From a virus: DNA of 44,855 bases. The notes under the pieces were generated by a model, which made no database searches, was not told where the DNA came from, and saw only the letters and a list, made by a program, of their open reading frames with translations. Below are positions 14,801 to 22,163 of this stretch, one piece after another. The stretch covers positions 1-44,855 of the IMG/VR virus record IMGVR_UViG_3300035689_000030. One strand, 5' to 3'. The translations under genes were made by a program, and so were the position numbers. Each line of letters begins with the position of its first letter. The first letter of the stretch is position 1.

Positions 14801-16747
14801 GAAATTATTATTACTTCCTGTGGTGTTGTATCTACCAGCACCACAACCAAAGAAATTATTATAACATCCAGTAGTATTACAAAATCCTGCAGCACTACCT
14901 ATAAAGTTATTATGACATCCAAAAGTATTCGAAAATCCAGCACACTGACCTATAAAGATGTTGAAGCTTCCTGTGGTGTTATAACGTCCTGCATAATAAC
15001 CTATGAAGTTGTTGTGAGATCCTGTAGTATTGACACGTCCAGTAGCACGACCAATAAAGTTATTATAACTTCCAATGCTATTTAAATATCCTGCACGACA
15101 TCCAATAAAAACATTATCATTACCAAAAGTATTATAAAAACCAGATTGCTGTCCTATAAAGACGTTTCTATTTCCAGTAGTGTTGCAATAACCTGTACCA
15201 TTACCAATGAAGTTATTGTTATTTCCGGTCGTGTTAAAAAATCCAGCATTTGGACCAAAGAAATTATTAGCATTTCCCGTAGTGTTACAACGTCCAGCAC
15301 TTGTACCAAAAAAGTTATTATAACAACCTGTTGTATTACACTGACCTGATGTGTTTCCAAAGAAGTTATTAAAGGATCCAAAAGTATTAGAAAATCCTGT
15401 ACATTGTCCTATAAAGTTGTTGTTGGTTCCTGTGGTGTTATTACATCCTGAAAAAAGACCGAAGAAATTATTATAAGCACCAGTAGTATTACAAAATCCT
15501 GCACGTTGTCCAATAAAGTTGTTATTAGATGCAGTTGTATTACTTCTACCAGCAAGGTATCCTAAAAAATTATTTGATATTCCCGTAGTATTGCAAGCAC
15601 CAGCATATCTACCAAAGAAGTTATTGTAGCATCCAGTTGTGTTACTAAGTCCTGAACACTGACCAATAAAGTTATTAAAACATCCAAAGGTATTCGAATA
15701 TCCAGCACATAGTCCTATAAAGGTGTTGTTGGATCCTGTAGTGTTGCATCTACCTGCTTGCAGACCAAAGAAGTTATTATTGCCCCCTGTAGTATTGTAT
15801 CTCCCTGCCAAATAACCAAAGAAGTTATTATAACAACCAGTAGTATTAGAGAACCCTGCAATTGCTCCAAAGAAGTTATTAAAAGCACCAAAAGTATTAG
15901 AATATCCAGCACACTGTCCTATAAAGGTATTGTTGGTTCCTGTGGTGTTTAAGTATCCTGCAGCATATCCAAAGAAGTTATTGAAGCATCCAAAAGTATT
16001 AGAATATCCAGCACACAGTCCTATAAAGTTATTGTTGTTTCCTGTGGTGTTAGAACGTCCTGCCTGTGAACCAAAAAAGTTATTATAATTACCAAACGTA
16101 TTAGATTGACCTGCACCAAAACCTAAGAAGTTATTATATGCTCCACAGGTATTGTTGAATCCTGCACTATTACCTAAGAAGTTATTAGAAACTCCAGTGG
16201 TGTTTGATCTTCCTGCAGATCTACCAAAGAAATTATTATTAGATCCTGTAGTATTAAGGCGTCCAGCACTAGAACCAAAGAAATTATTACGAGTTCCTGT
16301 TGTATTGGAATATCCAGCACACTGACCTATAAAAGTATTGTATACTCCAGTAGTATTATAATACCCAGCACATTGTCCAATAAAAACATTATGAGTTCCA
16401 GTCGTCGTAGAACTACCAGCACCAACCCCAGCAAAAAAGTTATGAACACCATCAGTAACAACAGCACCAGTGGTACTATCACCAATCTTAATATTCGTAT
16501 CGCAATATCCAATGACACCAGCAACCTGAAGTTTGACGGTTGGGTTGGTCACACCAAGTCCAAGTTCACCCAAACTATCAACAACAACGATTGTACTTCC
16601 AGACCCTACCTGAAACTGTTGTACTGGAGAGTTCGTTGCAATTCCAACCGTACCTGCATTTAAAGTACTTACAGTTGTAACCCCTGTTAGAGTAACGTTA
16701 CTAGAGATACCTATATTGGTTACTTGCGTAAGACGTTCAAGTGCCAT
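11834..16747 (-). CDS. Giant repeat fibre 4 (1637 aa) with S74 domain
   Basis: N-terminal module of about 100 aa (MALERLTQVTNIGISSNVTL, then LGLGVTNPTVKLQVAG and IKIGDSTTGAVV) shared in part with the 1696- and 1632-aa fibres. About 81 copies of the 17-aa repeat follow (about 101-1473). A C-terminal S74 intramolecular chaperone starts near residue 1515 with NTSDGRDKINI (putative cleavage serine about 1520), continues with LRPVKFQWDF and AGLIAQEVQAV, and ends in a leucine-rich coiled coil (IKAIQELDQENTELR). S74 domains drive trimer folding of phage fibres and endosialidases and then cut themselves off before the serine. Hence likely a trimeric fibre with a released C-terminus. Confidence 0.92.
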   Translation of the reverse strand: MALERLTQVTNIGISSNVTLTGVTTVSTLNAGTVGIATNSPVQQFQVGSGSTIVVVDSLGELGLGVTNPTVKLQVAGVIGYCDTNIKIGDSTTGAVVTDGVHNFFAGVGAGSSTTTGTHNVFIGQCAGYYNTTGVYNTFIGQCAGYSNTTGTRNNFFGSSAGRLNTTGSNNNFFGRSAGRSNTTGVSNNFLGNSAGFNNTCGAYNNFLGFGAGQSNTFGNYNNFFGSQAGRSNTTGNNNNFIGLCAGYSNTFGCFNNFFGYAAGYLNTTGTNNTFIGQCAGYSNTFGAFNNFFGAIAGFSNTTGCYNNFFGYLAGRYNTTGGNNNFFGLQAGRCNTTGSNNTFIGLCAGYSNTFGCFNNFIGQCSGLSNTTGCYNNFFGRYAGACNTTGISNNFLGYLAGRSNTTASNNNFIGQRAGFCNTTGAYNNFFGLFSGCNNTTGTNNNFIGQCTGFSNTFGSFNNFFGNTSGQCNTTGCYNNFFGTSAGRCNTTGNANNFFGPNAGFFNTTGNNNNFIGNGTGYCNTTGNRNVFIGQQSGFYNTFGNDNVFIGCRAGYLNSIGSYNNFIGRATGRVNTTGSHNNFIGYYAGRYNTTGSFNIFIGQCAGFSNTFGCHNNFIGSAAGFCNTTGCYNNFFGCGAGRYNTTGSNNNFFGYLAGRENTTGNNNNFFGRAAGQCNTTGTDNTFFGVQAGFKNTTGSHNNFFGNIAGLCNTTGKYNNFFGFYAGCANTTGNCNIFIGFRAGQLNTTGSNNFFGGYAAGYRNTTGSFNNFFGYLAGACNTTGTNNTFIGQCAGYSNTFGENNNFFGLQVGFCNTTGNHNTFIGFCAGYSNTFGGYNNFFGKFAGFSNTAGNCNNFIGLCAGYSNTTGTDNNFIGTLAGLSNTFGCFNNFFGPSAGRCNTTGIRNNFFGQFSGLSNTTGTNNNFFGYYAGRSNTTGNHNNFIGFCAGYSNTFGAYNNFFGFNAGLCNTTGSRNNFIGPNTGVSNTFGNYNNFFGSRAGNSNTTGCHNTFIGLCAGYSNTFGGYNNFFGRFTGRCNITGCFNNFFGNVSGRYNTTGCYNNFFGNAAGNSNTTGSHNNFFGLNAGYSNTTGADNTFIGQCAGFANTFGCYNTFIGRSAGKCNTTGFFNTFIGRNTGTSNTTGEQNFFSGAEAGRFNTTGSHNNFLGTSAGYCNTTGSCNTFFGLCAGCANTTGGNNTFIGACAGRNNTFGFHNNFIGWRAGQGNTTGNGNNFIGDATGCSNTFGNYNNFFGVDVGRSNTTGSNNNFFGLLSGRCNTTGSNNTFIGQCAGYSNTFGDLNNFFGALAGWCNTTGSFNNFFGSSAGRCNTTGSYNNFFGRAAGLANTSGCYNTFFGKYAGYFNTTGSNNIFFGLRAGQTNTTGTNNNFFGVTAGYSNTTGGDNTFIGTCAGYSNTIGRHNQFMGTVAGLNNTSGRYNQFFGVNAGLCNSTGCYNSFMGIGAGRANTTGIKNVFIGAYAGCNNTIGSCNVVLGPYNVPSATNSNQVVISSGNATAACYSGAFSAWGNTSDGRDKINIQNLPQGKDFLGKLRPVKFQWDFRDEEKKKLPPQGKEEAGLIAQEVQAVQEEYNADYLRLVDDNAPDSLGIYKTNFIPILIKAIQELDQENTELRNTLKEVLKRLDAAGL
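12329..16447 (-). repeat. 51-bp tandem repeat array, about 81 units
   Basis: Same 17-aa repeat as in the four sister genes, without visible interruption. Many units of the class FIGxCAG(Y/F)S followed by NTFG are interspersed among the NTTG units. Confidence 0.92.
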
Positions 16748-16760
16748 TTTTGTTTTTTAG

Positions 16761-19700
16761 TTATTTATTCTGGTTCTTAAGGTCATTAAGTTCTTGTCTT
16801 AATGAAGTCACTTCTGCATCAAGTTCTTTGATTGCATTGACGAGCACTGGGATCATATAGTCGTGTGTGATACCAAGATTATCTGGGTCAGAGTTATTGA
16901 CGATAATTGGTTCATCACCCTCTAGAGACATTACTTCTTGTGCTGAGAATCCATATCTCTTTCTTGGATCCTTGAGTTCTCCTGTCTCTTTGTCCTTAAA
17001 GGAGTACTTGATTGGGTTGACTCCTCTTAAGAAATCTCTACCGTATGGTACGTTGCCCCAGACACACTTGTATCTGATATCGGAGGCGACACCCCAAGCA
17101 ATCTGGATACAGGCTGTTGTATGGGATGAGTTACCCATAACAATTTGGTTACCAGTGGTTGTCATATTAATGAGACCACCTGGAGATGATCCAGTTGTTC
17201 CAGAAAAACGACCAATTGCTATATTATTAGATGCTGTAGTATTGTTCTGACCTGCACCATAACCAATAAAAACATTACAGCAACCACCAGTGTTACTAAA
17301 TCCAGCATCACGACCAAAGAATTGGTTATAACAACCAGTGGTGTTATAACGCCCAGCATTACAACCAATAGCATTGTTATGGCATCCAGTAGTATTAGTA
17401 ACTCCTGCCTCTCTACCAAGAAAAACATTCCAACTTCCAATAGTATTGCTAGCTCCTGCTCCAAAACCTATAAAAACATTACAACTTCCTGTGGTATTGA
17501 AGTATCCTGCAGATTCTCCAAAGAAAATATTGTTGTTTCCAGTAGTATTACAAAAACCAGAGGCATTACCAGCAAAAACATTACTATATCCAAAAGTATT
17601 AGAATATCCAACACATCTCCCTATAAAGACATTGTTGGTTCCTGTGGTGTTGGAGTATCCTGTATTAAGTCCAAAGAAGTTGTTGTTGTTTCCTGTGGTG
17701 TTATAACGTCCAGCTTCACGTCCTATAAAGTTATTATTAGATCCTGTAGTATTTTTATATCCAGAAACAGGACCAAAGAAGTTATTACACTGTCCTGTCG
17801 TATTATAATATCCACTTGCACGTCCAAAGAAGTTATTATACTGACCTATTGTATTGCAATATCCAGCACATCCACCTATAAAGTTATTATTGTTTCCTGT
17901 AGTGTTACTGCGACCTGCAAATAACCCAAAGAAGTTATTAAAACATCCAGTGGTGTTGCAGAAACCTGCTTGTGTTCCAATGAAATTATTACAACTACCA
18001 AAAGTATTAAGACATCCTGCTTGTTGACCTATAAAGTTATTAGCAGTTCCAGTTGTATTAGATTGTCCAGCATAAACACCTATAAAATTATTGTTTATAC
18101 CAAAAGTATTAGAATATCCAGCACACGCACCTATAAAGTTATTGTTGTTTCCTGTGGTATTACTTCTACCTGCATAACGACCAAAGAAGTTGTTACTGGA
18201 TCCTGTAGTATTAGAAAATCCTGCTTGTCTTCCGAAGAAGTTATTATATCCACCAAAAGTATTAGAATATCCGGAATCGCAACCAATAAAGGTATTACTA
18301 TTTCCTGTAGTATTACAAATACCAGCATTCAAACCAAAGAAGTTATTAAAGCATCCTGTAGTATTTCTAAATCCTGCTTGTCTTCCAAAGAAATTATTGA
18401 AACCACCAGTAGTATTGAAAAATCCTGCATCACATCCAAAGAAGTTATTATAGTTTCCAGTGGTGTTGCAAAGTCCTGCACCACGTCCAATGAAATTATT
18501 AAAGCAACCAAAAGTATTAGAATATCCAGCGCATAGTCCTATAAAGTTATTGTTGGATCCTGTGGTGTTATATCTTCCTGCAGCATAACCAAAGAAGGTA
18601 TTGTATGATCCTGTGGTATTTTTACATCCAGCAAGTTGTCCAAAGATATTATTATTATTTCCTGTAGTGCTGCAAAGTCCTGCATAACGTCCAAAGATAT
18701 TATTATTACTTCCTGTAGTGTTTGAATATCCTGCATAATAACCAAAGAAATTATTGCAGTTACCAAAAGTGTTAGTATATCCAGCACGTTGTCCTATAAA
18801 GTTATTATTAGATCCTGTAGTATTTCCTTGTCCAGCACGGCAACCAAAGAAGTTATTATTACTTCCAAAGGTATTTGCATAACCAGCAAGAAGACCAATA
18901 AAAGTATTATGATTTCCTGTGGTGTTACAACGTCCAGCATCAACGCCAAAGAAATTATTATAGCAACCAGTAGTATTATCACGCCCAGCACCACACCCAA
19001 AGAAATTATTGTGACATCCTGTGGTGTTAGAAGCACCTGCATAACGACCAAAGAAGTTGTTAAAACAACCTGTGGTGTTACAACGTCCTGCAGAACATCC
19101 TAAAAAGTTATTAAAACAACCAAAAGTATTATAAAGTCCTGCTGCTTGCCCTATAAAAATATTAGAACCGCCAGTAGTATTACAACGTCCGGCACTATTT
19201 CCAATAAAATTATTAGCACCCCCAAAAGTATTAGAATATCCAGCACACTGTCCTATAAAGGTATTGTTGATTCCTGTGGTGTTTAAGTATCCTGCAAAAA
19301 ACCCAAAGAAATTATTGTTAGAACCAAAGGTATTGCAAAAACCTGCATTACGACCTATAAAGTTGTTGTTGTTTCCTGTGGTGTTTAAGTATCCTGCTTG
19401 GCACCCAAAAAAGTTATTATGACTTCCAGTGGTATTATAATATCCAGAATATTTGCCAAAGAAATTATTATAGTTTCCTGTTGTATTACATCTTCCTGCT
19501 TCACGATTGAAGAAATTATTATAACTTCCAATGGTATTTGCATTTCCTGCGTTATAACCTATAAAGTTATTATGTTTTCCAGTTGTATTAGAAAATCCTG
19601 ATGTAGTACCAAAGAAGTTATTAAAGCAACCAAAAGTATTAGAATATCCAGCACACTGTCCTATAAAGGTATTGTTGGATCCAGTGGTGTTGCTTCTACC

Positions 19701-21851
19701 TGCAAAAATACCAAAGAAATTATTTTGAGAACCAGTGGTATTGCAAAATCCTGATTGAACACCAAAGAAATTATTGTTGGATCCTGTGGTGTTATAACGA
19801 CCTGCACTACCACCAAAGAAATTATTATAATTACCAGATGTGTTGCTTTTACCTGCATAACCGCCAAAGAAGTTATTACACTGTCCTGTCGTATTATAAT
19901 ATCCACTTGCACGTCCAAAGAAGTTATTATACTGACCTGTAGTATTGCATCTACCTGCACTAGGTCCAAAAAAGTTATTAAAGCAACCAGTGGTATTACA
20001 AAGTCCTGCGAAGATACCAAAGAAATTGTTATAACCACCAAAAGTATTAGAGTATCCAGCACATCGCCCTATGAAGTTGTTATTGTTTCCTGTGGTGTTT
20101 TTACATCCTGCTTGTAGACCAAAGAAATTATTGAAACTACCAAAAGTGTTAGCAGCACCTGCACTAGCACCAATAAAATTATTATGTTCTCCTGTAGTGG
20201 TACAATATCCTCCACGAAAACCAAAAAAGTTATTATAGCTACCAGAAGTACTAAATTGACCCGCCCTTCTTCCAATAAAAATATTTCGGCATCCGGTAAT
20301 ATTGCAAATCCCTGCATTGTATCCACCAAAGAAGTTATCAGAACCAAAAGTATTAGCAAATCCAGCACACTGTCCTATAAAGGTATTGTTGTTTCCTGTA
20401 GTATTACAACGTCCAGCAAGATATCCAAAGAAGTTATTGTAACTACCAAAAGTATTATAAGTTCCAACACCCTGTCCTATAAAATTATTGCGATTTCCAG
20501 TCGTGTTAAATTTGCCTACGTTGGTTCCTAAGAAGTTATTACCTTGTCCAGTAGTATTAGAATATCCAGCACACAGTCCTATAAAGTTATTATTAACTCC
20601 TGTAGTATTGGATTGACCGGCACGGAAACCAAGGAAGTTATTATAACAACCAGTGGTGTTATAACGACCTGCACCAAATCCAATAAAATTGTTGCTATTT
20701 CCTTCTGTGTTATCACGTCCAGCAAAACGACCAATAAAGTTATTGTATGCACCAAAAGTATTCGAATATCCAGCACATAGTCCTATAAAGTTGTTGTTGG
20801 TTCCTGTGGTGTTGCTTCTACCCGCAGCATATCCACCAAAGAAATTATGATTTCCTGTCGTATTGCAACGTCCTGCATTTAATCCAAAGAAATTATTATG
20901 ACATCCAGTAGTATTACAAAGTCCAGAATTAATACCAAAAAAGTTATTGTAACAACCAAAAGTATTGGAGAATCCAGCACACTGTCCTATGAAGGCGTTG
21001 CCGTTTCCAGTAGTATTAGAATATCCAGCACACTGTCCTATAAAGGTATTGTTGGATCCTGTGGTGTTGCAGAAACCAGCACGAAGACCAAAGAAATTGT
21101 TAGCGCATCCGGTGGTATTGCTATATCCCGCACTAGGACCAAGGAAGTTATTATAAGAACCGATAGTATTTAAATTACCTGCACGACATCCAATAAAATT
21201 ATTACATCTTCCAGTAGTATTGCAAAGTCCAGCACGACTACCAAAGAAATTGTTATTATTTCCGGTGGTATTATAATATCCAGCACATTGCCCAAAGAAG
21301 TTATTACCATTTCCAGTCGTCGTAGAACTACCAGCACCAACACCAGCAAAGAAGTTATGAGACCCAGTGGTTACAACAGCACCAGTGGTACTATCACCTA
21401 ACTTAATGTTTGTATCATTAAATCCAATCGTCCCACCGACTTGTAACTTAACTTGTGGGCTTGTTGTATCAATACCAATGCGATTATTAACAGTATCTAA
21501 GTATAATAATCCAGAGTTATAATTGAATGGCGAAGATAACTTTGAACCAGTTACAGTTCCATCTCCAGGAACTCCAACACCCAATGCAGTTCCTAAAACA
21601 ATACAGAAGAAATCACTTCCTGCAAGTGGAGCAGAAGCAAAAGTGATTTGATTTAGATTGATTGTATATGCCTTAATTGGTTCTTGTACAACACCGCCGA
21701 GTGATACAAGAATTGAAAAAGCAGAACCAGGATAAAATGGTTGCCCACCAGAAGTTAAATTAAATGTTACCTCAGTTCCATTAAAAAAACTTTGGAGATC
21801 ATCTAATTTTAAATAATTTCCGTTGCTAAGAGCTCTTCCAATATATGACAT
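16761..21851 (-). CDS. Giant repeat fibre 3 (1696 aa) with S74 domain
   Basis: The longest protein in the window. Residues 1-160: an N-terminal beta module (MSYIGRALSNGNYLKLDDL..., SFFNGTEVTFNLTSGGQPFY, VSLGGVVQEPIKAY) resembling tail-fibre attachment domains of phages, then VKLQVGGTIGFNDTNIKLGD as in the 1632-aa fibre. Residues about 163-1536: about 81 repeats of 17 aa. C-terminus: S74 chaperone with VASDIRYKC (serine near 1590), GVNPIKYSFKD, YGFSAQEVMSLEG, VLVNAIKELDAEV and a final coiled coil. It contains a perfect 75-bp internal duplication (17773-17847 and 19864-19938). Likely a trimeric self-cleaving fibre. Confidence 0.92.
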   Translation of the reverse strand: MSYIGRALSNGNYLKLDDLQSFFNGTEVTFNLTSGGQPFYPGSAFSILVSLGGVVQEPIKAYTINLNQITFASAPLAGSDFFCIVLGTALGVGVPGDGTVTGSKLSSPFNYNSGLLYLDTVNNRIGIDTTSPQVKLQVGGTIGFNDTNIKLGDSTTGAVVTTGSHNFFAGVGAGSSTTTGNGNNFFGQCAGYYNTTGNNNNFFGSRAGLCNTTGRCNNFIGCRAGNLNTIGSYNNFLGPSAGYSNTTGCANNFFGLRAGFCNTTGSNNTFIGQCAGYSNTTGNGNAFIGQCAGFSNTFGCYNNFFGINSGLCNTTGCHNNFFGLNAGRCNTTGNHNFFGGYAAGRSNTTGTNNNFIGLCAGYSNTFGAYNNFIGRFAGRDNTEGNSNNFIGFGAGRYNTTGCYNNFLGFRAGQSNTTGVNNNFIGLCAGYSNTTGQGNNFLGTNVGKFNTTGNRNNFIGQGVGTYNTFGSYNNFFGYLAGRCNTTGNNNTFIGQCAGFANTFGSDNFFGGYNAGICNITGCRNIFIGRRAGQFSTSGSYNNFFGFRGGYCTTTGEHNNFIGASAGAANTFGSFNNFFGLQAGCKNTTGNNNNFIGRCAGYSNTFGGYNNFFGIFAGLCNTTGCFNNFFGPSAGRCNTTGQYNNFFGRASGYYNTTGQCNNFFGGYAGKSNTSGNYNNFFGGSAGRYNTTGSNNNFFGVQSGFCNTTGSQNNFFGIFAGRSNTTGSNNTFIGQCAGYSNTFGCFNNFFGTTSGFSNTTGKHNNFIGYNAGNANTIGSYNNFFNREAGRCNTTGNYNNFFGKYSGYYNTTGSHNNFFGCQAGYLNTTGNNNNFIGRNAGFCNTFGSNNNFFGFFAGYLNTTGINNTFIGQCAGYSNTFGGANNFIGNSAGRCNTTGGSNIFIGQAAGLYNTFGCFNNFLGCSAGRCNTTGCFNNFFGRYAGASNTTGCHNNFFGCGAGRDNTTGCYNNFFGVDAGRCNTTGNHNTFIGLLAGYANTFGSNNNFFGCRAGQGNTTGSNNNFIGQRAGYTNTFGNCNNFFGYYAGYSNTTGSNNNIFGRYAGLCSTTGNNNNIFGQLAGCKNTTGSYNTFFGYAAGRYNTTGSNNNFIGLCAGYSNTFGCFNNFIGRGAGLCNTTGNYNNFFGCDAGFFNTTGGFNNFFGRQAGFRNTTGCFNNFFGLNAGICNTTGNSNTFIGCDSGYSNTFGGYNNFFGRQAGFSNTTGSSNNFFGRYAGRSNTTGNNNNFIGACAGYSNTFGINNNFIGVYAGQSNTTGTANNFIGQQAGCLNTFGSCNNFIGTQAGFCNTTGCFNNFFGLFAGRSNTTGNNNNFIGGCAGYCNTIGQYNNFFGRASGYYNTTGQCNNFFGPVSGYKNTTGSNNNFIGREAGRYNTTGNNNNFFGLNTGYSNTTGTNNVFIGRCVGYSNTFGYSNVFAGNASGFCNTTGNNNIFFGESAGYFNTTGSCNVFIGFGAGASNTIGSWNVFLGREAGVTNTTGCHNNAIGCNAGRYNTTGCYNQFFGRDAGFSNTGGCCNVFIGYGAGQNNTTASNNIAIGRFSGTTGSSPGGLINMTTTGNQIVMGNSSHTTACIQIAWGVASDIRYKCVWGNVPYGRDFLRGVNPIKYSFKDKETGELKDPRKRYGFSAQEVMSLEGDEPIIVNNSDPDNLGITHDYMIPVLVNAIKELDAEVTSLRQELNDLKNQNK
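16762..16769 (-). promoter_or_regulatory. Late promoter AATAAATA with embedded stop codon
   Basis: AATAAATA overlapping the TAA stop of the 1696-aa fibre; followed by CTAAAAAACAAA and the ATG of the 1637-aa fibre. Confidence 0.6.
17244..21365 (-). repeat. 51-bp tandem repeat array, about 81 units
   Basis: In-frame 17-aa repeats. Includes a stretch (18912-19186) made of two blocks whose partners lie at separate places in the 1640-aa fibre gene. Confidence 0.92.
18986..19186 (-). repeat. 201-bp block shared with the 1640-aa fibre gene
   Basis: Direct comparison with 31159-31359 gives equal length and eight differences. It spans about four repeat units including rare variants (NNFLGCSAG and a NIFIGQ unit), so it is not just the common consensus. 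Confidence 0.82.
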
Positions 21852-21865
21852 TATGGTTTTTTAGT

Positions 21866-21873
21866 TATTTATT
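21866..21873 (-). promoter_or_regulatory. Late promoter AATAAATA with embedded stop codon
   Basis: AATAAATA overlapping the TAA stop of the 89-aa gene, 14 bases before the ATG of the 1696-aa fibre and followed by the shared CTAAAAAACCATA leader. Confidence 0.6.
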
Positions 21874-22138
21874 CGGGCAATCTTGGTGCTTCTTCATTTC
21901 TTTGTGCTGCTGTCTTGACTAAACCTTCTTCATAAGCTGCTAGAACCATATCAGGTTTATTAGTAGCGGTAATAGGTTGGTTGTTTTCTAGTTTAGTTTT
22001 AACATAAAGATCGCAGATTTCATCAATCGCAATTCTTGCTCTATTAGTTGCTGCATTATCAATCCATTCTTGTGGATCAGCAGCAACATATTGAAGTGCT
22101 AGGTCTTCTGCTTCGGTTAAGGTGATCGTATAGTCCAT
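21869..22138 (-). CDS. Small helical fibre-cluster protein
   Basis: An 89-aa acidic protein predicted all-helical: LTEAEDLALQYVAADPQEWI (7-26), then NRARIAIDEICDLYVKTKLE and a polar tail. The DPxxWIDNAxxNRA pattern is one I associate with small proteins beside fibre genes in diverse phages; their role is unknown to me. It lies between two giant fibres with late boxes on either side, so it is probably expressed with virion proteins. A chaperone or connector role is a guess. Confidence 0.72.
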   Translation of the reverse strand: MDYTITLTEAEDLALQYVAADPQEWIDNAATNRARIAIDEICDLYVKTKLENNQPITATNKPDMVLAAYEEGLVKTAAQRNEEAPRLPE

Positions 22139-22154
22139 ATTAAGTCTTTTTGAG

Positions 22155-22162
22155 TATTTATC
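22155..22162 (-). promoter_or_regulatory. Late-promoter-like GATAAATA
   Basis: GATAAATA between the 1632-aa fibre stop and the 89-aa gene start, minus strand. Confidence 0.5.
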
Positions 22163-22163
22163 T

